Shown here: piece after piece, positions 1 to 10,832 of the stretch
Layout of the letters: each line of letters opens with the position of its first letter
Numbering within the stretch: position 1 is the first letter of the stretch
Source: an uncultured Collinsella sp.
GTDB taxonomy: Bacteria > Actinomycetota > Coriobacteriia > Coriobacteriales > Coriobacteriaceae
Direction: 5' to 3'
NCBI GenBank assembly: GCA_902489965.1
Contig: CABUCA010000007.1
Coordinates: 1-47,289, forward strand
Length of the DNA stretch: 47,289 nt
Made by a program: the position numbers and the translations under genes
Notes under the pieces: generated by a model
The model's input: only the letters and a program-made list of their open reading frames with translations
Databases searched by the model: none
Told to the model about the DNA's origin: nothing

Positions 1-988
1 CATCGAGCAGCTCGCGCTCGCTATTGCCCGTGAGGCACACCTGGGTGCTCACCTGGCAGCCGATGCCGCTCGCGCCGCGCACCTGTGCAAGGCCGACTTG
101 GTATCCAACGCCGTCGTCGAGTTCACGAGCCAGCAGGGCGTGATGGGCGGTTACTACGCCATCGCGATGGGGGAGAACGACGAGGTCGCTCATGCTATTC
201 GCGATCACTATCGTCCTCGCTTTGCCGGTGACGAGCTGCCCGAGGGCACCGCTGGCTGCATCGTGGCCTGTGCCGACAAGCTCGATACCATCGCCGGTAT
301 CTTTGCCATCGGCGAGCCCCCGACCGGCTCTTCGGACCCCTACGCGCTGCGTCGTGCCGCTATCGGCATCATCAACATCCTGCGCGACCGCCTGCCGATC
401 GACCCCACGTCGCTCATCGACTTCGCCCTCGAGCTCTATAGCGAGCAGGGCATTGAGTTCGACGCCGCCGAGGTCGCCCAGCAGGTTCGTGACTTCTTCC
501 ATGGCCGCCTGGTGAGCATGGCCCGCGACGAAAAGATCCCGGCCGATACCGTTGCCGCCGTCTCCGCGGTGCACATCATCGCTCCGTCCGTCTTCTTCGC
601 CCGCTGCGCCGCCCTCGACGAGGCCCGCAAGAACGACGCCGAGACGTTCGACAACCTTGCGACCGCCTATGCTCGCGCCGCGCATATCTCCAAGCCCGAG
701 CTGGGCGTGGAGTACGACCGCAGACTGATGGGCGAGGTCGAGCTTGCGCTCGCCGACGCCTCCGAGGCTGCTCAGACCGCTGTCGATGCCGCCCTTGCTA
801 CCGAGGATTATCCGGCCGCATTTGCTGCCCTCGCCGCCCTGCGCGCGCCCATCGACCGTTTCTTCGACGAGGTCATGGTCATGGACAAGGACGAGCAGCT
901 CCGCGATAATCGCCTTAAGCTGCTCAACCGCTTCGAGGCCGTTTTCTCCGGCATCGCCAACATCGGTGAGCTTGCTCGTAAAAAGTAA
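1..988 (+). CDS. glyS: Glycyl-tRNA synthetase beta subunit (C-terminal part)
   Basis: The reading frame is open from base 2 and ends at TAA 986-988, so only about the last 329 residues are present; the family is usually near 690. The beta subunit of the bacterial alpha2beta2 GlyRS carries the tRNA-binding parts needed to charge tRNA-Gly. The stretch KADLVSNAVVEFTSQQGVMG, followed by GYYA, is a hallmark of GlyS, and the last ~100 residues look like the helical DALR-type anticodon-binding domain. The catalytic alpha subunit (glyQ) would be expected just upstream, outside the window. ppsR follows after 34 bp, a common glyQS-ppsR-ppdK order. Identification is firm; the true start is not visible. 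Confidence 0.93.
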   Translation, partial: IEQLALAIAREAHLGAHLAADAARAAHLCKADLVSNAVVEFTSQQGVMGGYYAIAMGENDEVAHAIRDHYRPRFAGDELPEGTAGCIVACADKLDTIAGIFAIGEPPTGSSDPYALRRAAIGIINILRDRLPIDPTSLIDFALELYSEQGIEFDAAEVAQQVRDFFHGRLVSMARDEKIPADTVAAVSAVHIIAPSVFFARCAALDEARKNDAETFDNLATAYARAAHISKPELGVEYDRRLMGEVELALADASEAAQTAVDAALATEDYPAAFAALAALRAPIDRFFDEVMVMDKDEQLRDNRLKLLNRFEAVFSGIANIGELARKK

Positions 989-1022
989 GCCAGCCTGCGC
1001 GTAAGCGCAAAAGGAGCCCCGC

Positions 1023-1889
1023 ATGGATTGCCCGGTCACCGCTCGTCCCACCGTTATCGTTATCTCCGACTCGCTCGGTGATACCGCTTGTGAGGTGGTG
1101 CTTGCGGCGTCCGGGCAATTTGATGAAGGGGCTTTTCGTTTGTTGCGCCTGCCCAAGGTGAACTCGGTGGAGCAGGTTAAATCGTTTGTGGGTCCGCGCG
1201 TCGATGCGGACCATCGCGATATTGCCGTATTCCACACCATTGTCGACCCGGCGCTACGTGCTCGTGTGCTCGATTACCTGGGCATGCTGCATATTCGCTC
1301 GGTCGACCTGATCGGCCCGACGCTCGCCGTGCTGTCGTCGCTCATCGGTGTACCGCCCAAGGGCGTCGCGGGCGTGATTCACAAGACCGATGACCGCTAT
1401 TTCCATCGTATCGAGGCCATGGAGTATTTCGTTGAGCACGATGACGGGCGCGGCTGCGACGATCTGTCGGGTGCCGATATCGTGCTGCTGGGCGTATCGC
1501 GCACGTCCAAGACGCCGCTGTCGATGTTTTTGGCCTTTCAAGGTTACAAGGTTGCCAATGTTCCGTTGGCCCATGGCATGGAGCCGCCCAAGTCAATTTA
1601 CGAGGTCGACCCGATGCGTTTGTTTGGCCTGATTTCGACCGTCGACGTTATTTCCGAGATTCGCGATAGCCGCTTGGGCGATGACTACGCCCGTGCCGTT
1701 GCCGGCTCCTATGCCGAGCCCGAGAGCGTGCGCAGCGAGCTCGAGGAAGCTCGTGCCCTCATGAAGCGCCTAGGCTGCTTTGTGGTGCGTACCGACGGCA
1801 AGGCCATCGAGGAAAGCGCTGCCGAGATCATTAGCCACTTGGAGGAAATCCAAGAAGCCCGCGCCCGCCGCGCCGCCCGTCGCACCTAA
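1023..1889 (+). CDS. ppsR: Pyruvate, phosphate dikinase regulatory protein (PPDK kinase/phosphorylase)
   Basis: A 288-residue DUF299-family protein, the usual length. These bifunctional enzymes inactivate PPDK by ADP-dependent phosphorylation of a threonine near the catalytic histidine and reactivate it by Pi-dependent dephosphorylation. The P-loop-like motif GVSRTSKT lies at residues 157-164, and the N-terminal VISDSLGDTA matches the family opening. ATG 1023 follows an AAGGAG Shine-Dalgarno at 1011-1016. Its target gene ppdK is the next gene (250 bp gap), and that protein has the expected Thr-Ser-His target site. PEP synthase regulators belong to the same family, but the adjacent ppdK makes PPDK the likely substrate. 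Confidence 0.93.
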   Translation: MDCPVTARPTVIVISDSLGDTACEVVLAASGQFDEGAFRLLRLPKVNSVEQVKSFVGPRVDADHRDIAVFHTIVDPALRARVLDYLGMLHIRSVDLIGPTLAVLSSLIGVPPKGVAGVIHKTDDRYFHRIEAMEYFVEHDDGRGCDDLSGADIVLLGVSRTSKTPLSMFLAFQGYKVANVPLAHGMEPPKSIYEVDPMRLFGLISTVDVISEIRDSRLGDDYARAVAGSYAEPESVRSELEEARALMKRLGCFVVRTDGKAIEESAAEIISHLEEIQEARARRAARRT

Positions 1890-1933
1890 TAGTAGTAGCA
1901 TTTTGATAAAGCGATTTAGCAAAAACATCGCAC

Positions 1934-1964
1934 TTGACCTGCTTTTTTATTGCAGTGGTATCTT
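1934..1964 (+). promoter_or_regulatory. Candidate ppdK promoter
   Basis: TTGACC (1934-1939) is followed after 19 bp by TATCTT (1959-1964), preceded by TGG to give an extended -10. The spacer is longer than ideal. It lies 175 bp before ppdK, so the transcript would have a long leader. No other convincing promoter is seen in the gap. Confidence 0.4.
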
Positions 1965-1969
1965 CATAA

Positions 1970-2017
1970 GGTAACCACCTTTACCTACCGTTTACCGCCA
2001 GTTTTAGCACGTTTACC
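1970..2017 (+). promoter_or_regulatory. Phased TTTACC repeats in the ppdK leader
   Basis: TTTACC occurs at 1980, 1991 and 2012, with a related GGTAACC at 1970. The 11-bp and 21-bp steps keep all copies on one face of the DNA helix. They sit just downstream of the candidate promoter. A regulator binding array is inference. Confidence 0.3.
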
Positions 2018-2050
2018 AAACCGCGCACCCTCTGCTCAAGCCTGCCCAAA

Positions 2051-2090
2051 ACCCGCCGTATAGTTCCCTCACGGCCCGCATTCGGCGGGT
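2051..2090 (+). repeat. Inverted repeat before ppdK
   Basis: ACCCGCCG (2051-2058) is complementary to CGGCGGGT (2083-2090) around a 24-nt loop. There is no T-run, so it is not an intrinsic terminator. It could shape the ppdK mRNA leader; function unknown. Confidence 0.35.
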
Positions 2091-2139
2091 CGATTCGTTA
2101 CCACGGTCGTGCGCGAGAGCGCATGGAAGGGGAAGTATC

Positions 2140-4890
<2,751 letters not shown>

Positions 4891-4928
4891 CGTTTTGGGT
4901 TCAGACGCCTAGCGTAGCCCCCTTCATG

Positions 4929-4960
4929 CCGCCCGTCTCATTTCGTGAGGCGGGCGGTTA
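4929..4960 (+). terminator. Intrinsic terminator after ppdK
   Basis: A 12-bp stem (4929-4940 with 4946-4957, one G-T pair) closes a TTTCG loop. The T-tract is weak (TTATCATG), but the position 38 bp after the stop and before the rplS promoter fits termination. Confidence 0.7.
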
Positions 4961-5003
4961 TCATGTGCTGGTTTTGTCTTTTTGTCTGCGTAAAAAATTG
5001 TTC

Positions 5004-5031
5004 TTGCAGCAGAAACCCGCGCGTGTATACT
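5004..5031 (+). promoter_or_regulatory. rplS promoter
   Basis: TTGCAG (5004-5009), 16-bp spacer, then TATACT (5026-5031). Transcription would begin near 5038 and give a leader of about 60 nt before rplS. Confidence 0.65.
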
Positions 5032-5052
5032 CGAATACGTTTGTTCAACTAC

Positions 5053-5076
5053 GTGCCGGCCAAGGTGGTACGGCAC
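5053..5076 (+). promoter_or_regulatory. Hairpin in the rplS leader (candidate L19 leader)
   Basis: GTGCCG (5053-5058) pairs with CGGCAC (5071-5076) around a 12-nt loop, 24 bp before the rplS start codon. L19 leaders are described in Firmicutes; that this one is regulatory is inference. Confidence 0.35.
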
Positions 5077-5100
5077 CTCTAGAAGAGTAAGGAATTGCAC

Positions 5101-5442
5101 ATGGATTACATCCGCGCAATCGAGCGTCAGCAGATCCGCGAGGACATTCCTCAGGTTCGCGTCGCCGACAACGTCAAGGTTCACTACCGCATTAAGGAAG
5201 GCGACCGCGAGCGCATCCAGGTCTTCCAGGGCGACGTCATCCGCATGGCCGGCGCCGGTGCCCGCGAGACCTTCACCGTCCGTAAGATGTCCTTCGGTGT
5301 CGGTGTTGAGCGTACCTTCCCGCTTCACAGCCCCAAGATCGCCAAGCTCGAGGTCGTTCGTCATGGTCGCGTCCGTCGCGCCAAGCTGTACTACCTCCGC
5401 GACAAGGTGGGCAAGGCTGCTCGCATCCCCGAGAAGCGCTAA
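5101..5442 (+). CDS. rplS: 50S ribosomal protein L19
   Basis: A 113-residue protein with the standard L19 features: GDxVxVHYxIxEGxxxRIQxFxG near the N-terminus, the ETFTVRKMSFGVGVERTFPL core, and a basic C-terminal HGRVRRAKLYYLR. L19 lies at the 30S-50S interface of the ribosome. ATG 5101 is preceded by AAGGA at 5089-5093; an in-frame TTG six bases earlier is too close to that Shine-Dalgarno. It has its own promoter and terminator and so is probably monocistronic. In Firmicutes rplS is also followed by rnhB (with rbgA between), a synteny kept here without rbgA. Confidence 0.98.
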   Translation: MDYIRAIERQQIREDIPQVRVADNVKVHYRIKEGDRERIQVFQGDVIRMAGAGARETFTVRKMSFGVGVERTFPLHSPKIAKLEVVRHGRVRRAKLYYLRDKVGKAARIPEKR

Positions 5443-5476
5443 GAAGATCGCAGCGTCTGTCCACTCGTTTGGACAC

Positions 5477-5506
5477 AAGGGTCACCTTCGGGTGGCCCTT
5501 CTTTTT
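5477..5506 (+). terminator. Intrinsic terminator after rplS
   Basis: A 10-bp stem (5477-5486 with 5491-5500, one wobble) with a stable TTCG tetraloop, followed by CTTTTT. A textbook rho-independent terminator 35 bp past the stop. Confidence 0.92.
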
Positions 5507-5535
5507 ATCTGATTTGCATGCAAGGAGGGCCTAGT

Positions 5536-6324
5536 ATGGCCAACATGACGAGCTCGGTTTCGGCATCGCAAGTTGCCGGTGAGTTGGCGAGCGCTACGTT
5601 TGAGGAGATTCCCGCCCTCGTGGAGCATTATCGCGAGGACCCGCGCCAGCAGGTGATCAAGGCTTGCGAACGCGCCCTCAAACGTCATGCCAAAGAGCTT
5701 GCCGAGCGCGAGCGCGTCAATGACATGTACGAGCTTATGCATGAGCTTGGCGGCGATGGGGTGGTCGTTGGTGTCGACGAGGTGGGTCGCGGATCGGTGG
5801 CCGGTCCTTTGACGGTATGCGCCGTCTGTCTTCCTATGGAGCCGCGCGTCTGGGGCATCAACGATTCCAAAAAGCTCACGCCGGCGCGCCGCGAGCTGCT
5901 CTCAGTGAAGATTGCCGAGGTGGCGACGGCGATCGGTTTTTGCCATATCGCGCCGAAGGATATCGACGAGATGGGTATGGCCCGCGCCATCCGCGCTGCC
6001 GTCGCGGGCGCCGTGGCCGATACGGGACTTGAACCCGACTGCGTCCTCATGGATGGTAACCCCTTGGGCGCCGTTCCCAACGAGCGCGATGTGGTGAAGG
6101 GCGATGCCAAGATCGCCTGCATCGCCGCGGCGTCCATCATGGCCAAGGTCACGCGTGACGAGATGATGGTCGAGTACGACGCCGAGTACCCCGAGTACCA
6201 TCTGGCCGAGTCGAAGGGCTATGCGAGCCCCGAGCACATCGAGGCCATTCGCAAACATGGACTTTGTCCGCTGCACCGCGTGAGCTTTTGCGGAAACTTT
6301 CTGCAGACTGAGCGCCTTTTCTAG
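5536..6324 (+). CDS. rnhB: Ribonuclease HII
   Basis: A 262-residue RNase HII, which cleaves RNA in RNA-DNA hybrids and incises at single misincorporated ribonucleotides. The catalytic tetrad is visible: D81 and E82 in VDEVGRG, D173 in LMDGN, and D208 in KVTRD. About 70 residues precede the catalytic core, an N-terminal extension like that of the Bacillus enzyme. ATG 5536 was chosen because AAGGAGG at 5522-5528 sits 7 bp before it; the upstream ATG 5518 would contain this Shine-Dalgarno. The gene lies between two strong terminators, so it is probably transcribed alone; no clear promoter was seen. Confidence 0.96.
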   Translation: MANMTSSVSASQVAGELASATFEEIPALVEHYREDPRQQVIKACERALKRHAKELAERERVNDMYELMHELGGDGVVVGVDEVGRGSVAGPLTVCAVCLPMEPRVWGINDSKKLTPARRELLSVKIAEVATAIGFCHIAPKDIDEMGMARAIRAAVAGAVADTGLEPDCVLMDGNPLGAVPNERDVVKGDAKIACIAAASIMAKVTRDEMMVEYDAEYPEYHLAESKGYASPEHIEAIRKHGLCPLHRVSFCGNFLQTERLF

Positions 6325-6373
6325 GTCAATTGTGGAGACAGGGACCTCTGGGGTTTTATAAACCTGCTGGTAG

Positions 6374-6415
6374 CGGGCCGTATGCAACAGCATTGCTGCG
6401 TACGGCCCGTTTTTT
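6374..6415 (+). terminator. Intrinsic terminator after rnhB
   Basis: A 13-bp stem (6374-6386 with 6397-6409, one wobble), a 10-nt loop and six T residues (6410-6415). Strong terminator separating rnhB from the yraN-yifB-dprA operon. Confidence 0.92.
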
Positions 6416-6422
6416 GACGGCA

Positions 6423-6442
6423 TTTGGTCAGCTTTTGGTTTG
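6423..6442 (+). promoter_or_regulatory. Candidate competence-operon box, copy 1
   Basis: TTTGGTCAGCTTTTGGTTTG, containing TTTGGT twice at an 11-bp step. A copy with one mismatch lies at 35807-35826, upstream of comEA-comEC. Both end 71-75 bp before the first start codon of a DNA-uptake operon. A shared regulator or sigma-factor site is inference. Confidence 0.5.
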
Positions 6443-6513
6443 CTTCCGGTACTTACCCGCATGAAAGGTGCCCTCATCATCGGGGCAATGCAGTGTGCGG
6501 GAAAGGAGACCCC

Positions 6514-6999
6514 ATGAGTGCCGCAAGCAAAAAGAGCAAGACGCAGCAGCTCAAGGAGCGTTGGGAAAACGGCGAGCTCGACTCCGGGGCGATGACGCCC
6601 GAGTTTATCAAGGGACTCAGTCCCCGCGAGCTAGGCATGCTGGGCGAGCTGATCACCATCGACTACTTTAACGAGCGCGGCTACACCTTGCTGGAGCAGG
6701 GCTATCGTTGCACCGAGGGCGAGGCCGATCTGGTGCTGCTCGATGAGCTCGACGATGTCGTGGTGATGGCCGAGGTCAAGACCAGACGCGTTTCGCTGGA
6801 TTGCACCACGCGGGTCTTTCCCGAGGAGGCCGTGGACGCCCAAAAGCAACGCCGCTACCGCCGCATCGCAAGTTGCTATCTCATGGAGCATTATCCGCTC
6901 AAGGCGATTCGCTTCGATGCTGTGGGTGTCACCATCCGCGGCGGGCATATCGCCGAGATCGAGCATCAGTACAACGCGTTCGATTGGCAGGTGTCGTGA
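6514..6999 (+). CDS. yraN: YraN family (UPF0102) nuclease-fold protein
   Basis: A 161-residue UPF0102 protein. The family fold resembles Holliday-junction resolvases and restriction-type endonucleases, but its activity is poorly defined. The core begins at LGMLGELITIDYFNERGYTL, then GEADLVLLD and VVVMAEVKTR, which carry the acidic and lysine residues of the nuclease-like site. A charged N-terminal extension of about 40 residues is longer than usual (family ~120). ATG 6514 follows AAAGGAGA at 6502-6509. The stop overlaps the yifB start (TGATG), so the two are translationally coupled. The YraN-YifB-DprA order recurs in many bacteria and links this gene to DNA processing. Confidence 0.88.
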   Translation: MSAASKKSKTQQLKERWENGELDSGAMTPEFIKGLSPRELGMLGELITIDYFNERGYTLLEQGYRCTEGEADLVLLDELDDVVVMAEVKTRRVSLDCTTRVFPEEAVDAQKQRRYRRIASCYLMEHYPLKAIRFDAVGVTIRGGHIAEIEHQYNAFDWQVS

Positions 7000-8522
7000 T
7001 GGCGTTCGAGACGTTTGCCGTTCACGCGGCCTGCATCCGCGGCGTCGAGGCGATTCACGTCACGGTCGAGGTCTCGCTTGCCGGTGGCGTTCCGGGCATC
7101 CAGATGCTCGGCATTCCGAGTATGGAGGTGATGGAGTCACGCGGTCGTATTCGCTGCGCGATGCGCTCCGCCGGGTTCGAGATCCCGCGCTCGGGCATTA
7201 CCGTTAACCTGGCACCCGGCGATATCCGCAAGACCGGTAGCGGCTTTGACCTGCCCATCGCCATCGCGGTTCTAGCGGCCGATGAGCAGATTCCCCGTGA
7301 CAACCTCGATCGCTGCCTTATCGCAGGTGAGCTTGGTCTGGACGGTACGGTGCTTCCCGTCAAGGGCGAGGTGGCGTTTCAGCTATTGGCTCGCGACATG
7401 GGGCTGTCTTTTATCGCCGGCAGGTCCGACCAGCATGTGCCACTCGCGGGCGTAGATTGCGGCTTTATCGACCATCTGTCTCAGCTTGCTCACGGCATGG
7501 GCGATGCCGCACGGCACTACTTGGATTCCGAGGGTGTCGAGGCGACCTTTGAGCCCGAGCTCGACTATGCAGACGTGCTGGGGCAGGAAGTCGCTAAACG
7601 CGGCATGGCGCTTGCGGCGGCAGGAGAACTCGGCTTGCTCATGATCGGGTCTCCGGGATCGGGCAAGACGATGCTCGCACGCCGTATGACCGGCATCCTG
7701 CCCGAGCTTTCCGTTGAGGATCAGCAGGAGGCACTGTGCATCCATTCGGTTTTGGGTGAGAACATTGATGGCTTGTTGGCGGGGCACCGCCCCTTCCGCA
7801 GTCCCCACCACAGTATTTCGACCGCAGGCCTTATCGGCGGCGGGCGCCCGGTGCACCCGGGTGAGATCAGCCTTGCTCATGGCGGCGTGCTCTTTTTGGA
7901 CGAGCTTGCCGAGTTTCCCACTGGCGTGCTGCAGACGCTGCGTCAGCCCATCGAGCGCGGCTACGTGAGGATCGTACGCGTCGACGGGGCTTTTACCTTC
8001 CCGTCGCGCTTTCAGCTGCTGGCTGCGAGCAATCCCTGCCCCTGCGGCTTTTTGGGCGATCGCGAGGTGCCGTGTCGCTGCTCGGCGGCGATGGTCGAGC
8101 GCTATCGGTCTAAACTGCGCGGTCCTTTGGCTGACCGTATCGACATGATGATCGATGTGACCCGTCCCGACCCCCAAGTGATTATCGAGGGAGCGGAGGG
8201 TATGTCGTCGGCCGAGTTACGTGACTACGTTGTGCGCGGTCGCGCCTTTCGCGCCTGGCGCGAGTCCCGTATGGACGATGCGGATGCCGAGGCCGAGGAT
8301 GACGAGACGCGGTCCATTGACGGCGTCGTTTCGACCTTCGAGCTCGATGATGCTGCCGAGAAATGCGTACTCGGCCTATCCAAACGCACGCATCTCACAG
8401 GGCGTGGCATCGTGCGCCTGGTGCGTATCGCGCGTACAATCGCTGACGTCGCCGAGAGCGAGCAAGTGACGCAGGACCACGTGCTCGAGGCGGCGATGTA
8501 CCAGGGGAGGAGGGACCAATGA
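6999..8522 (+). CDS. comM: YifB/ComM family Mg-chelatase-like AAA+ ATPase
   Basis: A 507-residue protein of the YifB/ComM family (~500). ComM is a hexameric helicase that promotes branch migration during natural transformation in Haemophilus and Vibrio. The N-terminal Lon-protease-like fold region (GGVPGIQMLGIPSMEVMESRGRIRCA region) precedes a Mg-chelatase AAA+ module with Walker A GSPGSGKT (217-224) and Walker B VLFLDELAEF. A C-terminal ChlI-type helical domain includes LTGRGIVRLVRIARTIADV. ATG 6999 overlaps the yraN stop; its own stop overlaps the dprA start. Together with DprA next door, a role in processing incoming single-stranded DNA is likely. The family call is secure, the exact role inferred. 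Confidence 0.93.
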   Translation: MAFETFAVHAACIRGVEAIHVTVEVSLAGGVPGIQMLGIPSMEVMESRGRIRCAMRSAGFEIPRSGITVNLAPGDIRKTGSGFDLPIAIAVLAADEQIPRDNLDRCLIAGELGLDGTVLPVKGEVAFQLLARDMGLSFIAGRSDQHVPLAGVDCGFIDHLSQLAHGMGDAARHYLDSEGVEATFEPELDYADVLGQEVAKRGMALAAAGELGLLMIGSPGSGKTMLARRMTGILPELSVEDQQEALCIHSVLGENIDGLLAGHRPFRSPHHSISTAGLIGGGRPVHPGEISLAHGGVLFLDELAEFPTGVLQTLRQPIERGYVRIVRVDGAFTFPSRFQLLAASNPCPCGFLGDREVPCRCSAAMVERYRSKLRGPLADRIDMMIDVTRPDPQVIIEGAEGMSSAELRDYVVRGRAFRAWRESRMDDADAEAEDDETRSIDGVVSTFELDDAAEKCVLGLSKRTHLTGRGIVRLVRIARTIADVAESEQVTQDHVLEAAMYQGRRDQ

Positions 8523-9454
8523 TGGCCGAGGGGACCTTTGAGCTGCATCCAGGTGATGCATTGTATCCCGAGACCGTTTTGGAGCTTTCTGATGTACCCC
8601 AGACGCTCTATGTGTGTGGCAACCCCGAGGTGCTTTCGACGCCCGCGCTCTCCATCATCGGCGCGCGTAAGGCCTCGCCGTATGGTCTTGCCGTGGCAGA
8701 GCTTGCGGCAAAGGTGGCGGTCGAGGCGGGAGTGACGGTAGTTTCGGGCGGCGCGGTCGGTTGTGACCAGGCCTCGGGTTGGGCTGCGGTCAACGCCGGC
8801 GGCAAACACGTCGTGGTGCTGGGGACGGGCGCCGACGTGGTCTACCCGCGTTCGAGCGCGGGGCTTATTACTCGCACGCTCGATACGGGTGGCGCGGTCG
8901 TGTCGATCTCTCCGTGGGGCATGGGTCCGCGCAAGTTCGCCTTTCCGCGCCGCAATCGCGTGATCGCGGCCCTGTCGCAAGCCCTCTTTGTATCCGAGGC
9001 GGGTATGCCTTCTGGGACGTTTTCCACAGCCGAGGCTGCTATGGATTTGGGGCGCGAACTTCTTGCCGTGCCGGGGTCGATCCTATCGCCCGAGTCGCGT
9101 GGCACGAATTACCTCATTGCGAACGGTGCCTGCTGCATCATCGACGAGGAATCTATCGAGATGGCTATCTCACGCATCTACGGAACCCTGCGCTACTCGC
9201 GCCCCGATGCTCCCGGCATTGCCGACCTGGATCCAACGCAGCAGACCGTGATGCATGCGCTCATCGCCTCTCCGCTCAAGGTCGACGACATCGCGGCGCT
9301 CGTCTCGCTCGATGCTGTCGGCGTACTCAAACTCTTGGGTTCGCTTGAACTCGAGGGTCTTATCGAGCGCATGATGGATGGAAGGTATGCGCCCTCCAAG
9401 TTTGCCCTTCACGCCCAGACACCCTTCGGTCACAATGGAAAACGTGTCAATTAG
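8519..9454 (+). CDS. dprA: DNA-processing protein DprA (Smf)
   Basis: A 311-residue DprA. It binds incoming ssDNA and loads RecA during transformation. The Rossmann-like domain runs from SIIGARKASPYG through VVVLGTGADVVYPR to RELLAVPGSI, SPESRGTNYLIANGA, and a C-terminal winged helix (~235-300) follows. Two oddities: the N-terminal SAM/HhH domain found in many DprAs is absent, with only ~40 residues before the core; and the usual SGxARGID motif reads SGGAVGCD (76-83), lacking the arginine and isoleucine. The start is ATG 8519 (or ATG 8522) behind GGGGAGGAGGG, overlapping yifB by 4 bp. trmFO follows after 14 bp. Confidence 0.92.
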   Translation: MMAEGTFELHPGDALYPETVLELSDVPQTLYVCGNPEVLSTPALSIIGARKASPYGLAVAELAAKVAVEAGVTVVSGGAVGCDQASGWAAVNAGGKHVVVLGTGADVVYPRSSAGLITRTLDTGGAVVSISPWGMGPRKFAFPRRNRVIAALSQALFVSEAGMPSGTFSTAEAAMDLGRELLAVPGSILSPESRGTNYLIANGACCIIDEESIEMAISRIYGTLRYSRPDAPGIADLDPTQQTVMHALIASPLKVDDIAALVSLDAVGVLKLLGSLELEGLIERMMDGRYAPSKFALHAQTPFGHNGKRVN

Positions 9455-9468
9455 AAAGGTGTTTGCAG

Positions 9469-10806
9469 ATGCAGTTCGATCAGGTGACAGTTATCGGTGG
9501 CGGTCTGGCGGGTTCGGAGTGCGCGATCCAGCTGGCAGATCGCGGTTTTGCCGTAAAGCTGTGCGAGATGCGCCCCCAGGTGAGCTCCCCGGCTCACCAT
9601 ACCGATCACCTGGCAGAGCTCGTCTGCTCCAATTCGTTTAAGTCGACCCGTCCGGATTCCGCGGCTGGTTTGCTGAAGGCCGAGCTTGAGCGCATGGGTT
9701 CAGTCCTGCTCGATTGCGCCCATTGCGCGGCTGTTCCCGCCGGCGGTGCCCTGGCGGTCGACCGCGTCAAGTTTTCCGAGCTTGTCGAGGCCGAGGTTGC
9801 CGCTCGTCCCAATATCGAGGTCGTGCACGGAGAGGTCACGCAGATTCCCGAGGGTCACGTGGTCATTGCCGCGGGCCCGCTGTGTTCACCGGCGCTGAGT
9901 GAAGAGGTTATGAAGCTCGTCGGTGGCGATGCCCTGGCATTCTTTGATGCGGCGGCGCCGATCGTCGATGCCTCCACGCTCGATATGGACGTGCTGTTCT
10001 CGCAGTCGCGCTACGAGGAGCAGGGGGGCGGCGACTATCTCAACGCTCCGCTCAATAAGGAGGAGTACGAGGCCTTTATCGAGGCGCTTACCACGGCCGA
10101 CCGCGTGGTGCTCAAAGACTTTGAGGGCGGCGATCTGTTCCAGGCTTGCCAGCCTGCCGAGGAAGTTGCGCGCACCGGCAAGGACGCCATTCGCTTTGGC
10201 GCCATGAAGCCCGTCGGCCTCACCGACCCGCGTACCGGACGTCGCCCCTGGGCGGCGATTCAGCTGCGTGCCGAGAACAAGGAGAAGACCGCCTATAACC
10301 TGGTGGGCTTCCAGACCAACTTGACCTTTGGCGAGCAGAAGCGCGTCTTCCATATGGTGCCGGGCCTGGAGAACGCTGAGTTCTTCCGCTACGGTGTCAT
10401 GCACCGCAATACCTTTGTCGACGCCCCGCATGTGCTCGATGGCACCTTTGCCGTGCCCGGTACCGGTGTGCGCCTGGCCGGTCAGATCACCGGCACCGAG
10501 GGGTACATGGAAGCCGTGGCGACAGGTCTGCTCGCGGCGCTCAACACCTATGCCGAGGCTATCGGTGCCGCGGGCGTCGAGTTGCCGCGTGTGGGCGCCC
10601 TGGGTGCGCTCGTGGGCTATGCGACCGATCCTGCCACCGTGGGCTATCAGCCCATGCATGTCAACTTTGGCCTGGTGCCGCCACTCGAGGATGGTAAGCG
10701 CCGCAGCAAGCGCGACCGCTACCAGGCCTATGCGGACCGAGCGCTCGAGGCCCTTGACGCCTATCTGGCCACTCGCCCCGATCTGTTTGGAGGCGACCGG
10801 TCATAG
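9469..10806 (+). CDS. trmFO: Folate-dependent tRNA (uracil-54-C5)-methyltransferase TrmFO
   Basis: A 445-residue flavoprotein that makes m5U54 in the tRNA T-loop using methylene-THF and FADH2. The FAD Rossmann motif VIGGGLAGSECA is at the N-terminus, followed by the family signature SNSFKSTRPDSAAGLLKAEL. GTGVRLAGQITGTEGYMEA near the C-terminus is typical. This length separates it from the GidA/MnmG proteins (~620). ATG 9469 was chosen over TTG 9463 because AAAGG lies at 9455-9459. The dprA-(topA)-trmFO-xerC order of Bacillus is kept, but topA is missing between dprA and trmFO. The C-terminus overlaps the probable beginning of xerC. Confidence 0.95.
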   Translation: MQFDQVTVIGGGLAGSECAIQLADRGFAVKLCEMRPQVSSPAHHTDHLAELVCSNSFKSTRPDSAAGLLKAELERMGSVLLDCAHCAAVPAGGALAVDRVKFSELVEAEVAARPNIEVVHGEVTQIPEGHVVIAAGPLCSPALSEEVMKLVGGDALAFFDAAAPIVDASTLDMDVLFSQSRYEEQGGGDYLNAPLNKEEYEAFIEALTTADRVVLKDFEGGDLFQACQPAEEVARTGKDAIRFGAMKPVGLTDPRTGRRPWAAIQLRAENKEKTAYNLVGFQTNLTFGEQKRVFHMVPGLENAEFFRYGVMHRNTFVDAPHVLDGTFAVPGTGVRLAGQITGTEGYMEAVATGLLAALNTYAEAIGAAGVELPRVGALGALVGYATDPATVGYQPMHVNFGLVPPLEDGKRRSKRDRYQAYADRALEALDAYLATRPDLFGGDRS

Positions 10807-10832
10807 CCTTTGACCTGTACGACACCGTCGAC

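Noticed and set aside
6334..6350. GGAGACAGGGACC near the rnhB end as a decayed copy of the GGGGACAG REP unit
   Set aside because: Only a short, imperfect match with no hairpin and no CTCATT core; it could easily be chance.
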